The position numbers and the translations under genes are program-made. This document shows positions 1 through 4,968 of a stretch of 7,396 bases of DNA, one piece after another; position 1 is the first letter of the stretch; every line of letters starts with the position of its first letter. The notes below the pieces were generated by a model. That model saw only the letters and a program-made list of their open reading frames with translations, made no database searches and was not told where the DNA came from. Source of the DNA: W1P20-047 sp051878795 (lineage in GTDB: Bacteria; Actinomycetota; Coriobacteriia; Coriobacteriales; Eggerthellaceae); contig JBJEKU010000085.1 in assembly GCA_051878795.1 (NCBI GenBank), positions 1 to 7,396 of the forward strand. The letters run 5' to 3'.

Positions 1-25
1 TCCATGGGTTATACCCTAAGAGCAA

Positions 26-46
26 ACCACCCGCTTTGCGGGTGGT
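26..46. terminator. Short perfect hairpin, possible terminator of a gene left of the window
   Basis: ACCACCCGC (26-34) and GCGGGTGGT (38-46) form a perfect 9-bp stem with a TTT loop. On the plus strand an ATTTT run follows only after four other bases, so the U-tract is imperfect; on the minus strand only a short T stretch follows. It may end a rightward gene lying left of the window, or act as a second terminator behind the leftward tetR gene. Positions 1-25 show no coding signal that I can support. Confidence 0.45.
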
Positions 47-75
47 CATGATTTTGCCGGCAATCCGACATGAAG

Positions 76-109
76 AAACCCCCTGTTCCAAGCGAGGAGC
101 AGGGGGTTT
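76..109 (-). terminator. Rho-independent terminator of the tetR gene
   Basis: AAACCCCCTG (76-85) pairs perfectly with CAGGGGGTTT (100-109). The stem continues through a T86-G99 wobble and TCC/GGA to about 14 bp, closing on a six-base loop (90-95). Read on the minus strand it starts about 40 bases after the tetR stop codon at 149, and the left arm ends in TTTCTTC, giving a short U-rich tail. The plus-strand reading also ends in GGGGGTTT, so it could act in both directions. Confidence 0.75.
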
Positions 110-148
110 GCTGTTTCGCGGTTTCCGCTGGGCGCGAAGAGGCGGGTC

Positions 149-799
149 CTAGAGCAGGTAGGAGATGCCTTCCAGGAACTGCTGGGTCATCGCATCGATT
201 TCCGCTTCGTCGGGTTCGGTCTCGCATGCGGTTTCCAGGTAGCTGCGGTAGTAGCAGACGGTCATGTCGTTGATGATCTCCGTCTTGTGGTCGGAGAATC
301 CCGCTTCCTTGGCGTAAGCAGTCAGGATGTTCATATTGCGCTCGTACAAATCCCCCGCCATGAGCATGGAAAGCGCATGGGAACTGATGTTGTCCAGTTC
401 ATGCGGGAAGATGGAATAGTACTTCTTCACGATGTCGTCCAAGAAGTTCTTCTTGCGGCTGAAGAAGAGCCTCATGAAGATGGAGGCGCGCTTGAGCGAG
501 TGATGGCAGAAAGCCTCCCAGGTGTAGAGGTACAGCTCCTTCGGGTCGGTGATGTCGTTCATCTTGGACGAGATCTCGGCAGTGTAATCGCGCAGATACC
601 CGATGGATGCCAGGGCGATCAACTGGCTGATGTCGTCGAAGTACAGGTACATGGTTGCGCTGCTGTATCCCGCACGGGAAGCGACGCTGCGGATGGAAAC
701 GGAATCGATGCCCTTCTCGTTGATGATCTCCGTTGCGGCCTCGATGAATGTTGCCATGATGGCGCGCTGCTTCTCTGGCGAGTACTTGGCTCGACTCAT
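149..799 (-). CDS. TetR/AcrR-family transcriptional regulator
   Basis: Predicted 216-residue one-component repressor, a normal length for TetR/AcrR proteins. The N-terminal DNA-binding domain is clear: a first helix at about residues 10-28 (QRAIMATFIEAATEIINEKG), then the helix-turn-helix at about 34-55 (VSIRSVASRAGYSSATMYLYF), matching the family pattern of I/V-x-x-I/V-A-x-x-A-G-x-S-x-x-x-x-Y-x-Y-F. The rest, about residues 60-216, is a helical ligand-binding/dimerisation domain with no recognisable subfamily signature, so the ligand is unknown. I chose the ATG at 797-799 because GGGGGA lies seven bases upstream; an in-frame ATG at 838 would add 13 residues before the usual TetR start and lacks this support. 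The gene is divergent from the BCCT transporter gene, with a 260-bp inverted-repeat-rich region between them. That is the classical arrangement for a TetR protein controlling itself and its neighbour. A betaine-related ligand is an inference only. Confidence 0.93.
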   Translation of the reverse strand: MSRAKYSPEKQRAIMATFIEAATEIINEKGIDSVSIRSVASRAGYSSATMYLYFDDISQLIALASIGYLRDYTAEISSKMNDITDPKELYLYTWEAFCHHSLKRASIFMRLFFSRKKNFLDDIVKKYYSIFPHELDNISSHALSMLMAGDLYERNMNILTAYAKEAGFSDHKTEIINDMTVCYYRSYLETACETEPDEAEIDAMTQQFLEGISYLL

Positions 800-845
800 T
801 GAATGATCCCCCGATCCTATGACGTTTTCTAATCGCAAATCACAA

Positions 846-869
846 TTTGTTAGTTTTTATTCTAACGAA
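846..869. promoter_or_regulatory. Inverted repeat, candidate operator upstream of tetR
   Basis: TTTGTTAG (846-853) and CTAACGAA (862-869) form an imperfect inverted repeat, 7 of 8 positions matching, with an 8-base spacer. It lies 47-70 bases upstream of the tetR start. A second, perfect inverted repeat, ATCATT-CTT-AATGAT (869-883), abuts it. Either could be a repressor site. No convincing -35/-10 pair was found for tetR itself. Confidence 0.35.
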
Positions 870-919
870 TCATTCTTAATGATGGAATGCTATTTGGTGA
901 ACGGTAGGAAAAACTAAAC

Positions 920-937
920 ACGATAATAAATTATCGT
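920..937. promoter_or_regulatory. Perfect 8-bp inverted repeat, candidate operator
   Basis: ACGATAAT (920-927), AA, ATTATCGT (930-937): a perfect 18-bp palindromic site with a 2-base centre. It sits eight bases upstream of the predicted -35 element of the BCCT gene, in the tetR-bcct divergent region. Size and symmetry suit a TetR or other dimeric regulator. The half-site CGATAA recurs in the gap upstream of the grd genes. Function is inferred from position only. Confidence 0.45.
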
Positions 938-945
938 AATGCTTA

Positions 946-974
946 TTGAAAATAATCACGATTAGCTGTATTTT
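946..974 (+). promoter_or_regulatory. Predicted promoter of the BCCT transporter gene
   Basis: TTGAAA (946-951; 5 of 6 to the sigma-70-type -35) is followed after 17 bases by TATTTT (969-974; 4 of 6 to the -10). Transcription would start near 981, leaving a leader of about 80 bases. Between the two elements lies the inverted repeat TAATC-AC-GATTA (953-964), ideally placed for a repressor. The -10 is weak, which may mean that activation is needed or that the promoter lies elsewhere. Confidence 0.5.
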
Positions 975-1048
975 TCTATGAAATGATTACTTCAACCAAT
1001 GCCTATTGAAAGATATGGGTGCAATCAATCAGGTTGAAGGATTGGACC

Positions 1049-1056
1049 AAGGAGGG
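1049..1056 (+). promoter_or_regulatory. Ribosome binding site deciding the BCCT start
   Basis: AAGGAGGG lies just ahead of the ATG at 1060. The in-frame ATG at 1006, which would add 18 hydrophilic residues not typical of the family, has no such site. The next in-frame ATG, at 1072, is too far away. Confidence 0.8.
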
Positions 1057-1059
1057 AAA

Positions 1060-2619
1060 ATGAAAGAGAAAATGAACCCCGTGTTCGTCATTTCGCTCGT
1101 ACTGTGCGTTGGCGTTGCACTTTGGGCAGTAGTTTTCAATGAGAGCTTCTCGGTTGTCGCGAATGCAGCCTTCGCTTTCTTGACTACTGATTTTGGTTGG
1201 CTTTATATGATCGCGATGGCTATATTCTTGGTCTTCGTTCTGGTTATCGCGTTCAGCAAGTACGGTAAAATCAAGCTCGGCCCGGACGATTCCAAGCCCG
1301 AATACAGCACCCTTTCCTGGTTTGCGATGCTGTTCGGTTGCGGCATGGGCGTCGGCCTGGTGTTCTGGGGCGTTGCGGAGCCTATCTCCCACTTCGTTTC
1401 CCCTATCGCAGGCGTCGAGCCCGGCACTCCCGAAGCGGCTGCCTTCGCAATGAAGTCTGCTTTCATGCATTGGGGCTTCCAGCCTTGGGCTAACTACGCC
1501 ATCATCGGCCTGGCCCTGGCATACTTCCAGTTCCGCAAGAACCGCCCCGGCCTGATCAGCACCTGCCTTGAGCCGCTGATCGGCGAAAAGGGCGCTCGTG
1601 GCCCCATCGGCAAGTTCGTCGATATCCTGGCTATCTTCGCCACCATCGCAGGCGTCGTCACCTCCCTGGGTCTTGGCGTAATGCAGATCAATTCCGGCTT
1701 GAACATGATGTTCGGCGTTCCCAGCAACCTGCTGGTCCAGATCGTCATCGTTATCTTGGTCACTATCGTCGTCGTCGCCTCTGCGGTGTCCGGTATCGAA
1801 AAGGGCATCAAGGCAATTTCCGATATCAACCTCTACATTGCGGTGTTCGTGCTTGCCGCCTGCTTCCTGATCGGTCCCAAGATCGACATCGTGAACAACA
1901 TCGTTTCCGGCACCGGTGCATATCTGCAGAACATTATCCTCGACAGCCTGAACCTGCCTGCATACGGCGACAACAGTTGGACTTTGGGCTGGAGGATCTT
2001 CTACTGGGCATGGTTCATCGCCTGGGCACCCTTCGTAGGCGTCTTTATCGCCCGTATCTCCAAGGGCCGTACCATCCGAGAGTTCATCGGCGGCGTCGTG
2101 GTCGTCCCTGCAGTCGCTTCCATCCTGTGGTTCGGCGTCTTCGGTTCCATGGGCCTGTCCCTGGGCATCAACGGTGAAGTCTCCATGGATACCCTGGCAT
2201 CCATCGCGGCAGCTCCCGAAACCGGCTTGTTCACCATCCTGCCCCACTACTTCGGCGGCTTCGCCCTGTGTGTGATCACGCTGGTACTGCTGCTCACCTT
2301 CTTCATCACCTCGGCAAACTCCGGAACCTTCGTTCTGGGCATGCTTTCTTCCGATGGCGACATGAACCCCACTTCCGCTAAGAAGATCCTCTGGGGTGCT
2401 ATCCAGGCGGCAATGGCGATCGGCCTTCTGATCGCAGGCGGACTGAAGCCCGTGCAGACCATCTCCATCGTGGCGGCGGCACCCTTCATCATCGTCATGT
2501 TCGCTGTGATGGTTTCCATCGTGAAGGCGCTGAAGAGCGATCCTGCCGTAGCGGGCGAGGTCGAGCAGGCAGAAGAGCCCAAGGCAATCGAGACCGAGGG
2601 CGTTACCGAAACCGTCTAG
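1060..2619 (+). CDS. BCCT-family transporter (betaine/choline/carnitine type)
   Basis: A 519-residue inner-membrane carrier of the LeuT fold with about 12 hydrophobic segments, the usual BCCT length without a long osmosensory tail; residues 492-519 are a short acidic, polar C-terminus. Family signatures are plain. The glycine stretch GMGVGL at 95-100 matches the first repeat helix that lines the Na+/substrate path. HWGFQPWANY at 137-146 matches the BetP segment carrying Trp189, Trp194 and Tyr197, here Trp138, Trp143 and Tyr146. The long signature FYWAWFIAWAPFVGVFIARI starts at 314, followed by SKGRTIREF. FFITSANSG at 414-422 keeps the Thr-Ser pair (417-418) that binds Na+ in BetP, so Na+-coupled import is likely. 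One position of the Trp box, equivalent to BetP Trp374, is Phe319. Given the component B reductase genes about 2.3 kb downstream, uptake of glycine betaine or a related methylated amine is the best guess; choline or carnitine remain possible. It is divergent from tetR and has its own predicted promoter. Confidence 0.93.
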   Translation: MKEKMNPVFVISLVLCVGVALWAVVFNESFSVVANAAFAFLTTDFGWLYMIAMAIFLVFVLVIAFSKYGKIKLGPDDSKPEYSTLSWFAMLFGCGMGVGLVFWGVAEPISHFVSPIAGVEPGTPEAAAFAMKSAFMHWGFQPWANYAIIGLALAYFQFRKNRPGLISTCLEPLIGEKGARGPIGKFVDILAIFATIAGVVTSLGLGVMQINSGLNMMFGVPSNLLVQIVIVILVTIVVVASAVSGIEKGIKAISDINLYIAVFVLAACFLIGPKIDIVNNIVSGTGAYLQNIILDSLNLPAYGDNSWTLGWRIFYWAWFIAWAPFVGVFIARISKGRTIREFIGGVVVVPAVASILWFGVFGSMGLSLGINGEVSMDTLASIAAAPETGLFTILPHYFGGFALCVITLVLLLTFFITSANSGTFVLGMLSSDGDMNPTSAKKILWGAIQAAMAIGLLIAGGLKPVQTISIVAAAPFIIVMFAVMVSIVKALKSDPAVAGEVEQAEEPKAIETEGVTETV

Positions 2620-2972
2620 CCAATTCCTTGGACCCAACTTGCATGCTATATCATGGTAGCGGGTCCGGGTTCCCGGTCGAATAAGCCCGAAAGCTTCGCC
2701 ATGCATCATCGATGCGTGGCGAAGCTTGTATTGCCGCCCGCTTCGACAGGGAGGCATCTTCGATGGGAAAGCGTCATTGGGGCTGGAGCCGTTCTCGAAA
2801 AGCAGTCTGCAAGCTTGAAGCGGCCAGAGCTGGGTATATCCTGACGGAAACAGGCGGGAGCGCAGGATGAGGGCGTGATAGCGCCGCTTTTGAGGGGAAG
2901 GATCGACGGGAACGCTTCGCGCTTTCAGGTGAAGGCTCGAGCGTTATCCGAAGGAAAAAGGGGAGGGAAAAG
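2620..2972. other. 353-bp intergenic region between the BCCT and DUF3841 genes
   Basis: I see no credible gene here; the short reading frames lack ribosome binding sites. GGACCC (2630-2635) and GGGTCC (2661-2666) form a loose inverted repeat, and CCGGG-TT-CCCGG (2665-2676) is a compact palindrome. The main feature is the long hairpin at 2691-2727. No promoter with good spacing was found for the downstream gene; TTGAAG (2815) and TATATC (2835) are only 14 bases apart. Confidence 0.6.
2691..2727. terminator. Strong 17-bp hairpin downstream of the BCCT gene
   Basis: Left arm 2691-2707 and right arm 2711-2727 pair along 17 bp with a single T-G wobble and a three-base loop, ATC. The stem reads AAGCTTCGCC from the outside on both strands. 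It lies 72 bases after the BCCT stop codon. No T-run follows on either strand, so it is not a textbook intrinsic terminator. It may stabilise the 3' end of the transporter mRNA, act with Rho, or be a small repeat element. Confidence 0.5.
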
Positions 2973-3548
2973 ATGGCAGAAACCATCACCGCATGGACAA
3001 GGCAGGTCCCGCAGGTTTGGGACGAGATCTGTGAAACGGGGACGTACCGGGTTCTGGAAGAGTATGTTCGAGCGAAGAACATGGACATCTCCGATTACTA
3101 CATCAGCTTGTACCGCTGGTTGACCGACCGTTCCAGGCAGTATATCGAGGGTATTCCGGAAGATGCCGAATTCCCCGTATGGCTTGCCATGACCGAGGCG
3201 CAGCGTTTGGGGAAGGCACCGGGGATGATATCGCTCACTTTGGAGATTCCGCGCGAGAGGGTTTTCCTGATCGATTACGACAAATGGGGCTACATCGTCA
3301 ACTATTTCTATCTTCCGAAGGATGCCGAAGACGAACGCCGGCATAACGAGGAGCTGAAGATGATGGGCATCGGCAATGAGGCGCAGTTGATCTCGACCGA
3401 TAAGGGCAACTACTTCCCTGCCCTCAAGCAGAAGATCCTGCGCAGCTGGGATCGCCTGTTCGACGGCCCTAATGCCAATATGGACAACAACGTGGGCGTG
3501 ATTTGGGAAATAAAGCCCGAATGGGTTGTCGAGGTGGAGCGCTACTGA
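2973..3548 (+). CDS. DUF3841-family protein of unknown function
   Basis: A 191-residue, probably cytoplasmic protein without signal peptide or membrane segments. I recognise the DUF3841 pattern from memory. SLYRWLTDRSRQYIEG starts at residue 45, followed by FPVWLAM at 67-73. The core, about 84-115, includes GMISLTLEIP and VFLIDYDKWGYIVNYFYLP. A C-terminal block at about 158-191 contains SWDRLFD and VGVIWEIKPEWVVEVERY. It is rich in Trp, Tyr and acidic residues. No catalytic motif is evident, and I know of no assigned biochemical function for the family. The start is supported by GGGAGG six bases upstream of the ATG. The gene stands 353 bp after the BCCT gene and 108 bp before the LysR gene, in the same direction, but the spacing and the hairpin at 2691 argue against a tight operon with the transporter. 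A role in betaine metabolism is not shown by the sequence. Confidence 0.82.
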   Translation: MAETITAWTRQVPQVWDEICETGTYRVLEEYVRAKNMDISDYYISLYRWLTDRSRQYIEGIPEDAEFPVWLAMTEAQRLGKAPGMISLTLEIPRERVFLIDYDKWGYIVNYFYLPKDAEDERRHNEELKMMGIGNEAQLISTDKGNYFPALKQKILRSWDRLFDGPNANMDNNVGVIWEIKPEWVVEVERY

Positions 3549-3645
3549 TTGGTTTTTGGCCGAGACTAGGGAAAATGCGTAGATAATCCGGCGCAAGTTG
3601 TGATAGTTTCGCCTGAGTATGCAATTGTTGTCGGAACCTGGATTC

Positions 3646-3649
3646 GAGG
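3646..3649 (+). promoter_or_regulatory. Ribosome binding site deciding the LysR start
   Basis: GAGG ends seven bases before the ATG at 3657 and only one base before the in-frame ATG at 3651. It therefore selects the start that gives the canonical LysR beginning MDFKQLKSF. Confidence 0.6.
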
Positions 3650-3656
3650 GATGGCA

Positions 3657-4559
3657 ATGGATTTTAAACAGCTGAAATCTTTCGTTTCTGTTGTGGAGTA
3701 CGGGAACTTCACCTCTGCGGCGGCGAAACTGAAAATCTCGCAGCCGACGGTGAGCACCCATGTGCAGGCCCTGGAAGACGAATTGGGCAGGCAGCTGATG
3801 CTCCGCACTGCGAAGCGCGTCAAATTGACCGCGTATGGCGCAAAGGTCTACGAGCAGGCGCTTGCCATCCTTGCCATGCACGAGCGCATGACCCAAAGCG
3901 CCATCTACAAGGGCGAGACCATTTACTTGGGGGCTTCGTCCATCCCTGCTAGCTATATTCTCCCCGAGGCCCTGATGGAATACCGCGACGCCAATCCGGA
4001 AAGCCGTTTCTCCATCAGCCAGGGTGCCAGCCAGGACATTGCCGACGGAGTCGCCGATGGTATGTACGACGTGGGCTTCACCGGAATCTTCCAGCATGAC
4101 GATGCCATCGTATGCATGCCCTTCTGCACTGACAGGATCGTGCTCATCACTCCCAACCAGGCGCCCTTCGACCGTCTCGATATGAATGAGCCGATCGATT
4201 TGGCCGAATTCCTTCTGGGGAAGAACGTGATCCTACGCGAGGTCGGCAGCGGTACGCGTGCCGAAATCGAGAGGATCTTCGACGAGGCGAGTATCGACCG
4301 TGACAGCCTGAACGTCGTTGCGCGTCTGAACGACCAAGGCTCGATCAAGAACCTCGTCGAGCACGGCTTCGGCATCTCCTTCGCATCGGAGCGCTCGGTG
4401 CAGGGGAGGGTTGCCAATGGCAGGCTTCTTGCCTTCAGGATTGCAGGGGTCGATTCGAAGAGGAACTTCTTCATCTTGCGCAGGAAGGCCGCGAACCTCA
4501 ATGACGCCACGGAGCACTTCATCACCTTCATGAGGCTCCGTTTCGGCGGCGAGGTCTGA
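3657..4559 (+). CDS. LysR-family transcriptional regulator, selenium-metabolism-associated type
   Basis: Exactly 300 residues, standard for LysR regulators. Residues 1-60 are the winged helix-turn-helix: MDFKQLKSFVSVVEYGNFTS at the N-terminus, then the recognition region around 18-40, with SQPTVSTHVQALEDELG (28-44) and the wing through LMLRTAKRVKLTAYG. A linker helix runs about 62-85. Residues 88-295 are the periplasmic-binding-protein-like effector domain, beginning IYLGASSIPASYILPE at 89. From memory, this combination of MDFKQLKSF with LGASxIPAxYxLPE matches the family annotated as selenium metabolism-associated LysR regulators, which fits the selenoprotein gene downstream. The effector is unknown. 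An in-frame GTG at 3600 and an ATG at 3651 are poorer starts. Upstream, GATAAT (3582-3587) resembles a -10 element but lacks a well-spaced -35. The gene ends in its own terminator, so the grd genes are transcribed separately and are the most likely regulatory target. Confidence 0.92.
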   Translation: MDFKQLKSFVSVVEYGNFTSAAAKLKISQPTVSTHVQALEDELGRQLMLRTAKRVKLTAYGAKVYEQALAILAMHERMTQSAIYKGETIYLGASSIPASYILPEALMEYRDANPESRFSISQGASQDIADGVADGMYDVGFTGIFQHDDAIVCMPFCTDRIVLITPNQAPFDRLDMNEPIDLAEFLLGKNVILREVGSGTRAEIERIFDEASIDRDSLNVVARLNDQGSIKNLVEHGFGISFASERSVQGRVANGRLLAFRIAGVDSKRNFFILRRKAANLNDATEHFITFMRLRFGGEV

Positions 4560-4605
4560 ACACGGATCTCATGCAGGCGGGGTCTCCGTCTGGAACAAGC
4601 AGCGT

Positions 4606-4632
4606 AAAAGGCACCTTCGGGTGCCTTTTCTT
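4606..4632 (+). terminator. Rho-independent terminator of the LysR gene
   Basis: AAAAGGCACC (4606-4615), TTCG loop (4616-4619), GGTGCCTTTT (4620-4629), then CTT. A perfect 10-bp stem closed by a stable TTCG tetraloop with a T-rich tail, 47 bases after the lysR stop codon. The A-tract on the left also gives a T-run on the minus strand, so it may work in both directions, but no leftward gene faces it here. Confidence 0.9.
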
Positions 4633-4714
4633 ATGCCCCGAATCGACAGGGGTGTCAACAAGGGGGACTTTCTTTGGAATAGACCGATCAGCAAACGCGC
4701 TTAATTGAAAGGAG

Positions 4715-4725
4715 AACGCGATAAG
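4715..4725 (+). repeat. Direct repeat AACGCGATAAG, copy 1
   Basis: The 11-base sequence AACGCGATAAG occurs exactly here and again at 4913-4923, 198 bases apart, both upstream of the grd genes. Its GATAAG portion also forms the outer arm of an inverted repeat with 4751-4756. A repeated site of this size suggests a regulator-binding element; which protein binds is unknown. Confidence 0.55.
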
Positions 4726-4871
4726 GTTAGAGATGATTCAATCTGCGCAACTTATCAAACTTCTTGATGAATAAAACGAATCGTAAGAGGAAACTCTTCA
4801 TGAAATCGTGGAGAAATGCCATTCAATGGGCGAAAGAGAGCACTAATTATTGAAAAAACTAATCTTCCAGA

Positions 4872-4900
4872 TTGATTATCGCGATAGAGATAAATATAAT
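4872..4900 (+). promoter_or_regulatory. Predicted promoter of the grd operon
   Basis: TTGATT (4872-4877; 4 of 6 to the -35 consensus) lies exactly 17 bases before TATAAT (4895-4900), a perfect -10 hexamer. This is the best sigma-70-type promoter in the window. Transcription would start at about 4906-4908, giving a leader of roughly 62 bases before the grdI ATG. The spacer contains the palindrome TATCGCGATA, and a second palindrome overlaps the -10, so strong control by dimeric regulators is likely. Confidence 0.75.
4877..4886. promoter_or_regulatory. Palindrome TATCGCGATA in the grd promoter spacer
   Basis: A perfect 10-bp palindrome that overlaps the last base of the -35 and fills the upstream half of the spacer. 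Its core ATCGCGAT resembles ATCACGAT at 955-962 in the BCCT promoter spacer, and its CGCGATA half matches the direct repeats at 4715 and 4913. It is a candidate operator. Confidence 0.5.
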
Positions 4901-4908
4901 TGCAATTA
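4897..4908. promoter_or_regulatory. Palindrome TAATTGCAATTA overlapping the grd -10
   Basis: A perfect 12-bp palindrome spanning the 3' part of TATAAT and the predicted transcription start. It is AT-rich and symmetric, as many LysR-type sites are, but downstream placement over the -10 would suit repression better than activation. Assignment to a protein is speculative. Confidence 0.4.
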
Positions 4909-4939
4909 GAGAAACGCGATAAGTAAAAGATTTCTCTAA
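4906..4939 (+). promoter_or_regulatory. Leader hairpin at the predicted 5' end of the grd mRNA
   Basis: TTAGAGAAA (4906-4914) and TTTCTCTAA (4931-4939) form a perfect 9-bp stem around a 16-base loop that contains CGCGATAAG. The stem begins at the predicted transcription start and ends 16 bases before the GGAGG of grdI. It could protect the 5' end, keep the ribosome site open, or be a protein-binding site in the DNA. No terminator-like U-run follows. Confidence 0.5.
4913..4923 (+). repeat. Direct repeat AACGCGATAAG, copy 2
   Basis: Identical to 4715-4725 over 11 bases. This copy lies just after the predicted transcription start, largely inside the loop of the leader hairpin, so it would be present in the mRNA. 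Confidence 0.55.
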
Positions 4940-4955
4940 CTGGAAAGAAAAGAAA

Positions 4956-4960
4956 GGAGG
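4956..4960 (+). promoter_or_regulatory. Ribosome binding site deciding the grdI start
   Basis: GGAGG, in the context AAAGGAGG, is eight bases before the ATG at 4969 but only two bases before the in-frame ATG at 4963. The start at 4969, giving MKLTIGNVHVKDV, is therefore preferred. Confidence 0.8.
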
Positions 4961-4968
4961 GAATGCGC

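Larger units (their letters stand above)
4633..4968 (+). other. AT-rich regulatory gap upstream of the grd genes
   Basis: This 336-bp stretch has no supportable gene; a 13-codon frame (4733-4774) lacks a ribosome binding site at a usable distance. It is much richer in A and T than the flanking genes. The upstream part, 4700-4860, holds several potential stems: GATAAG (4720-4725) with CTTATC (4751-4756), extended by TT/AA around a bulged G; an inner AGAT/ATCT stem (4731-4744); and AAGAG-GAAA-CTCTT (4785-4798), closed by a GNRA-type loop. The downstream part holds the predicted promoter, two palindromes and a leader hairpin, listed separately. I recognise no known riboswitch class here. Confidence 0.6.

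Noticed and set aside
2661..2690. tRNA T-arm-like stretch (GGGTTC-type bases near 2668)
   Set aside because: No cloverleaf can be built around it; the acceptor, D and anticodon arms are missing.
1003..2757. Long minus-strand open frame of 584 codons opposite the BCCT gene
   Set aside because: It is antisense to a clear membrane transporter. Its translation is rich in Asp, His, Gly and Gln, a typical mirror of GC-biased codons, with no recognisable domain.
2653..2844. 63-codon plus-strand frame between the BCCT and DUF3841 genes
   Set aside because: No ribosome site, it runs through the long hairpin, and the translation has no resemblance to a protein family.
2925..4097. Minus-strand open frame of 390 codons opposite DUF3841 and lysR
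   Set aside because: It covers two recognisable plus-strand genes and the gap between them, with no domain signature of its own.
4733..4774. 13-codon leader peptide (MIQSAQLIKLLDE)
   Set aside because: There is no ribosome site at a workable distance, it lies upstream of the predicted grd promoter, and it has no run of regulatory codons.
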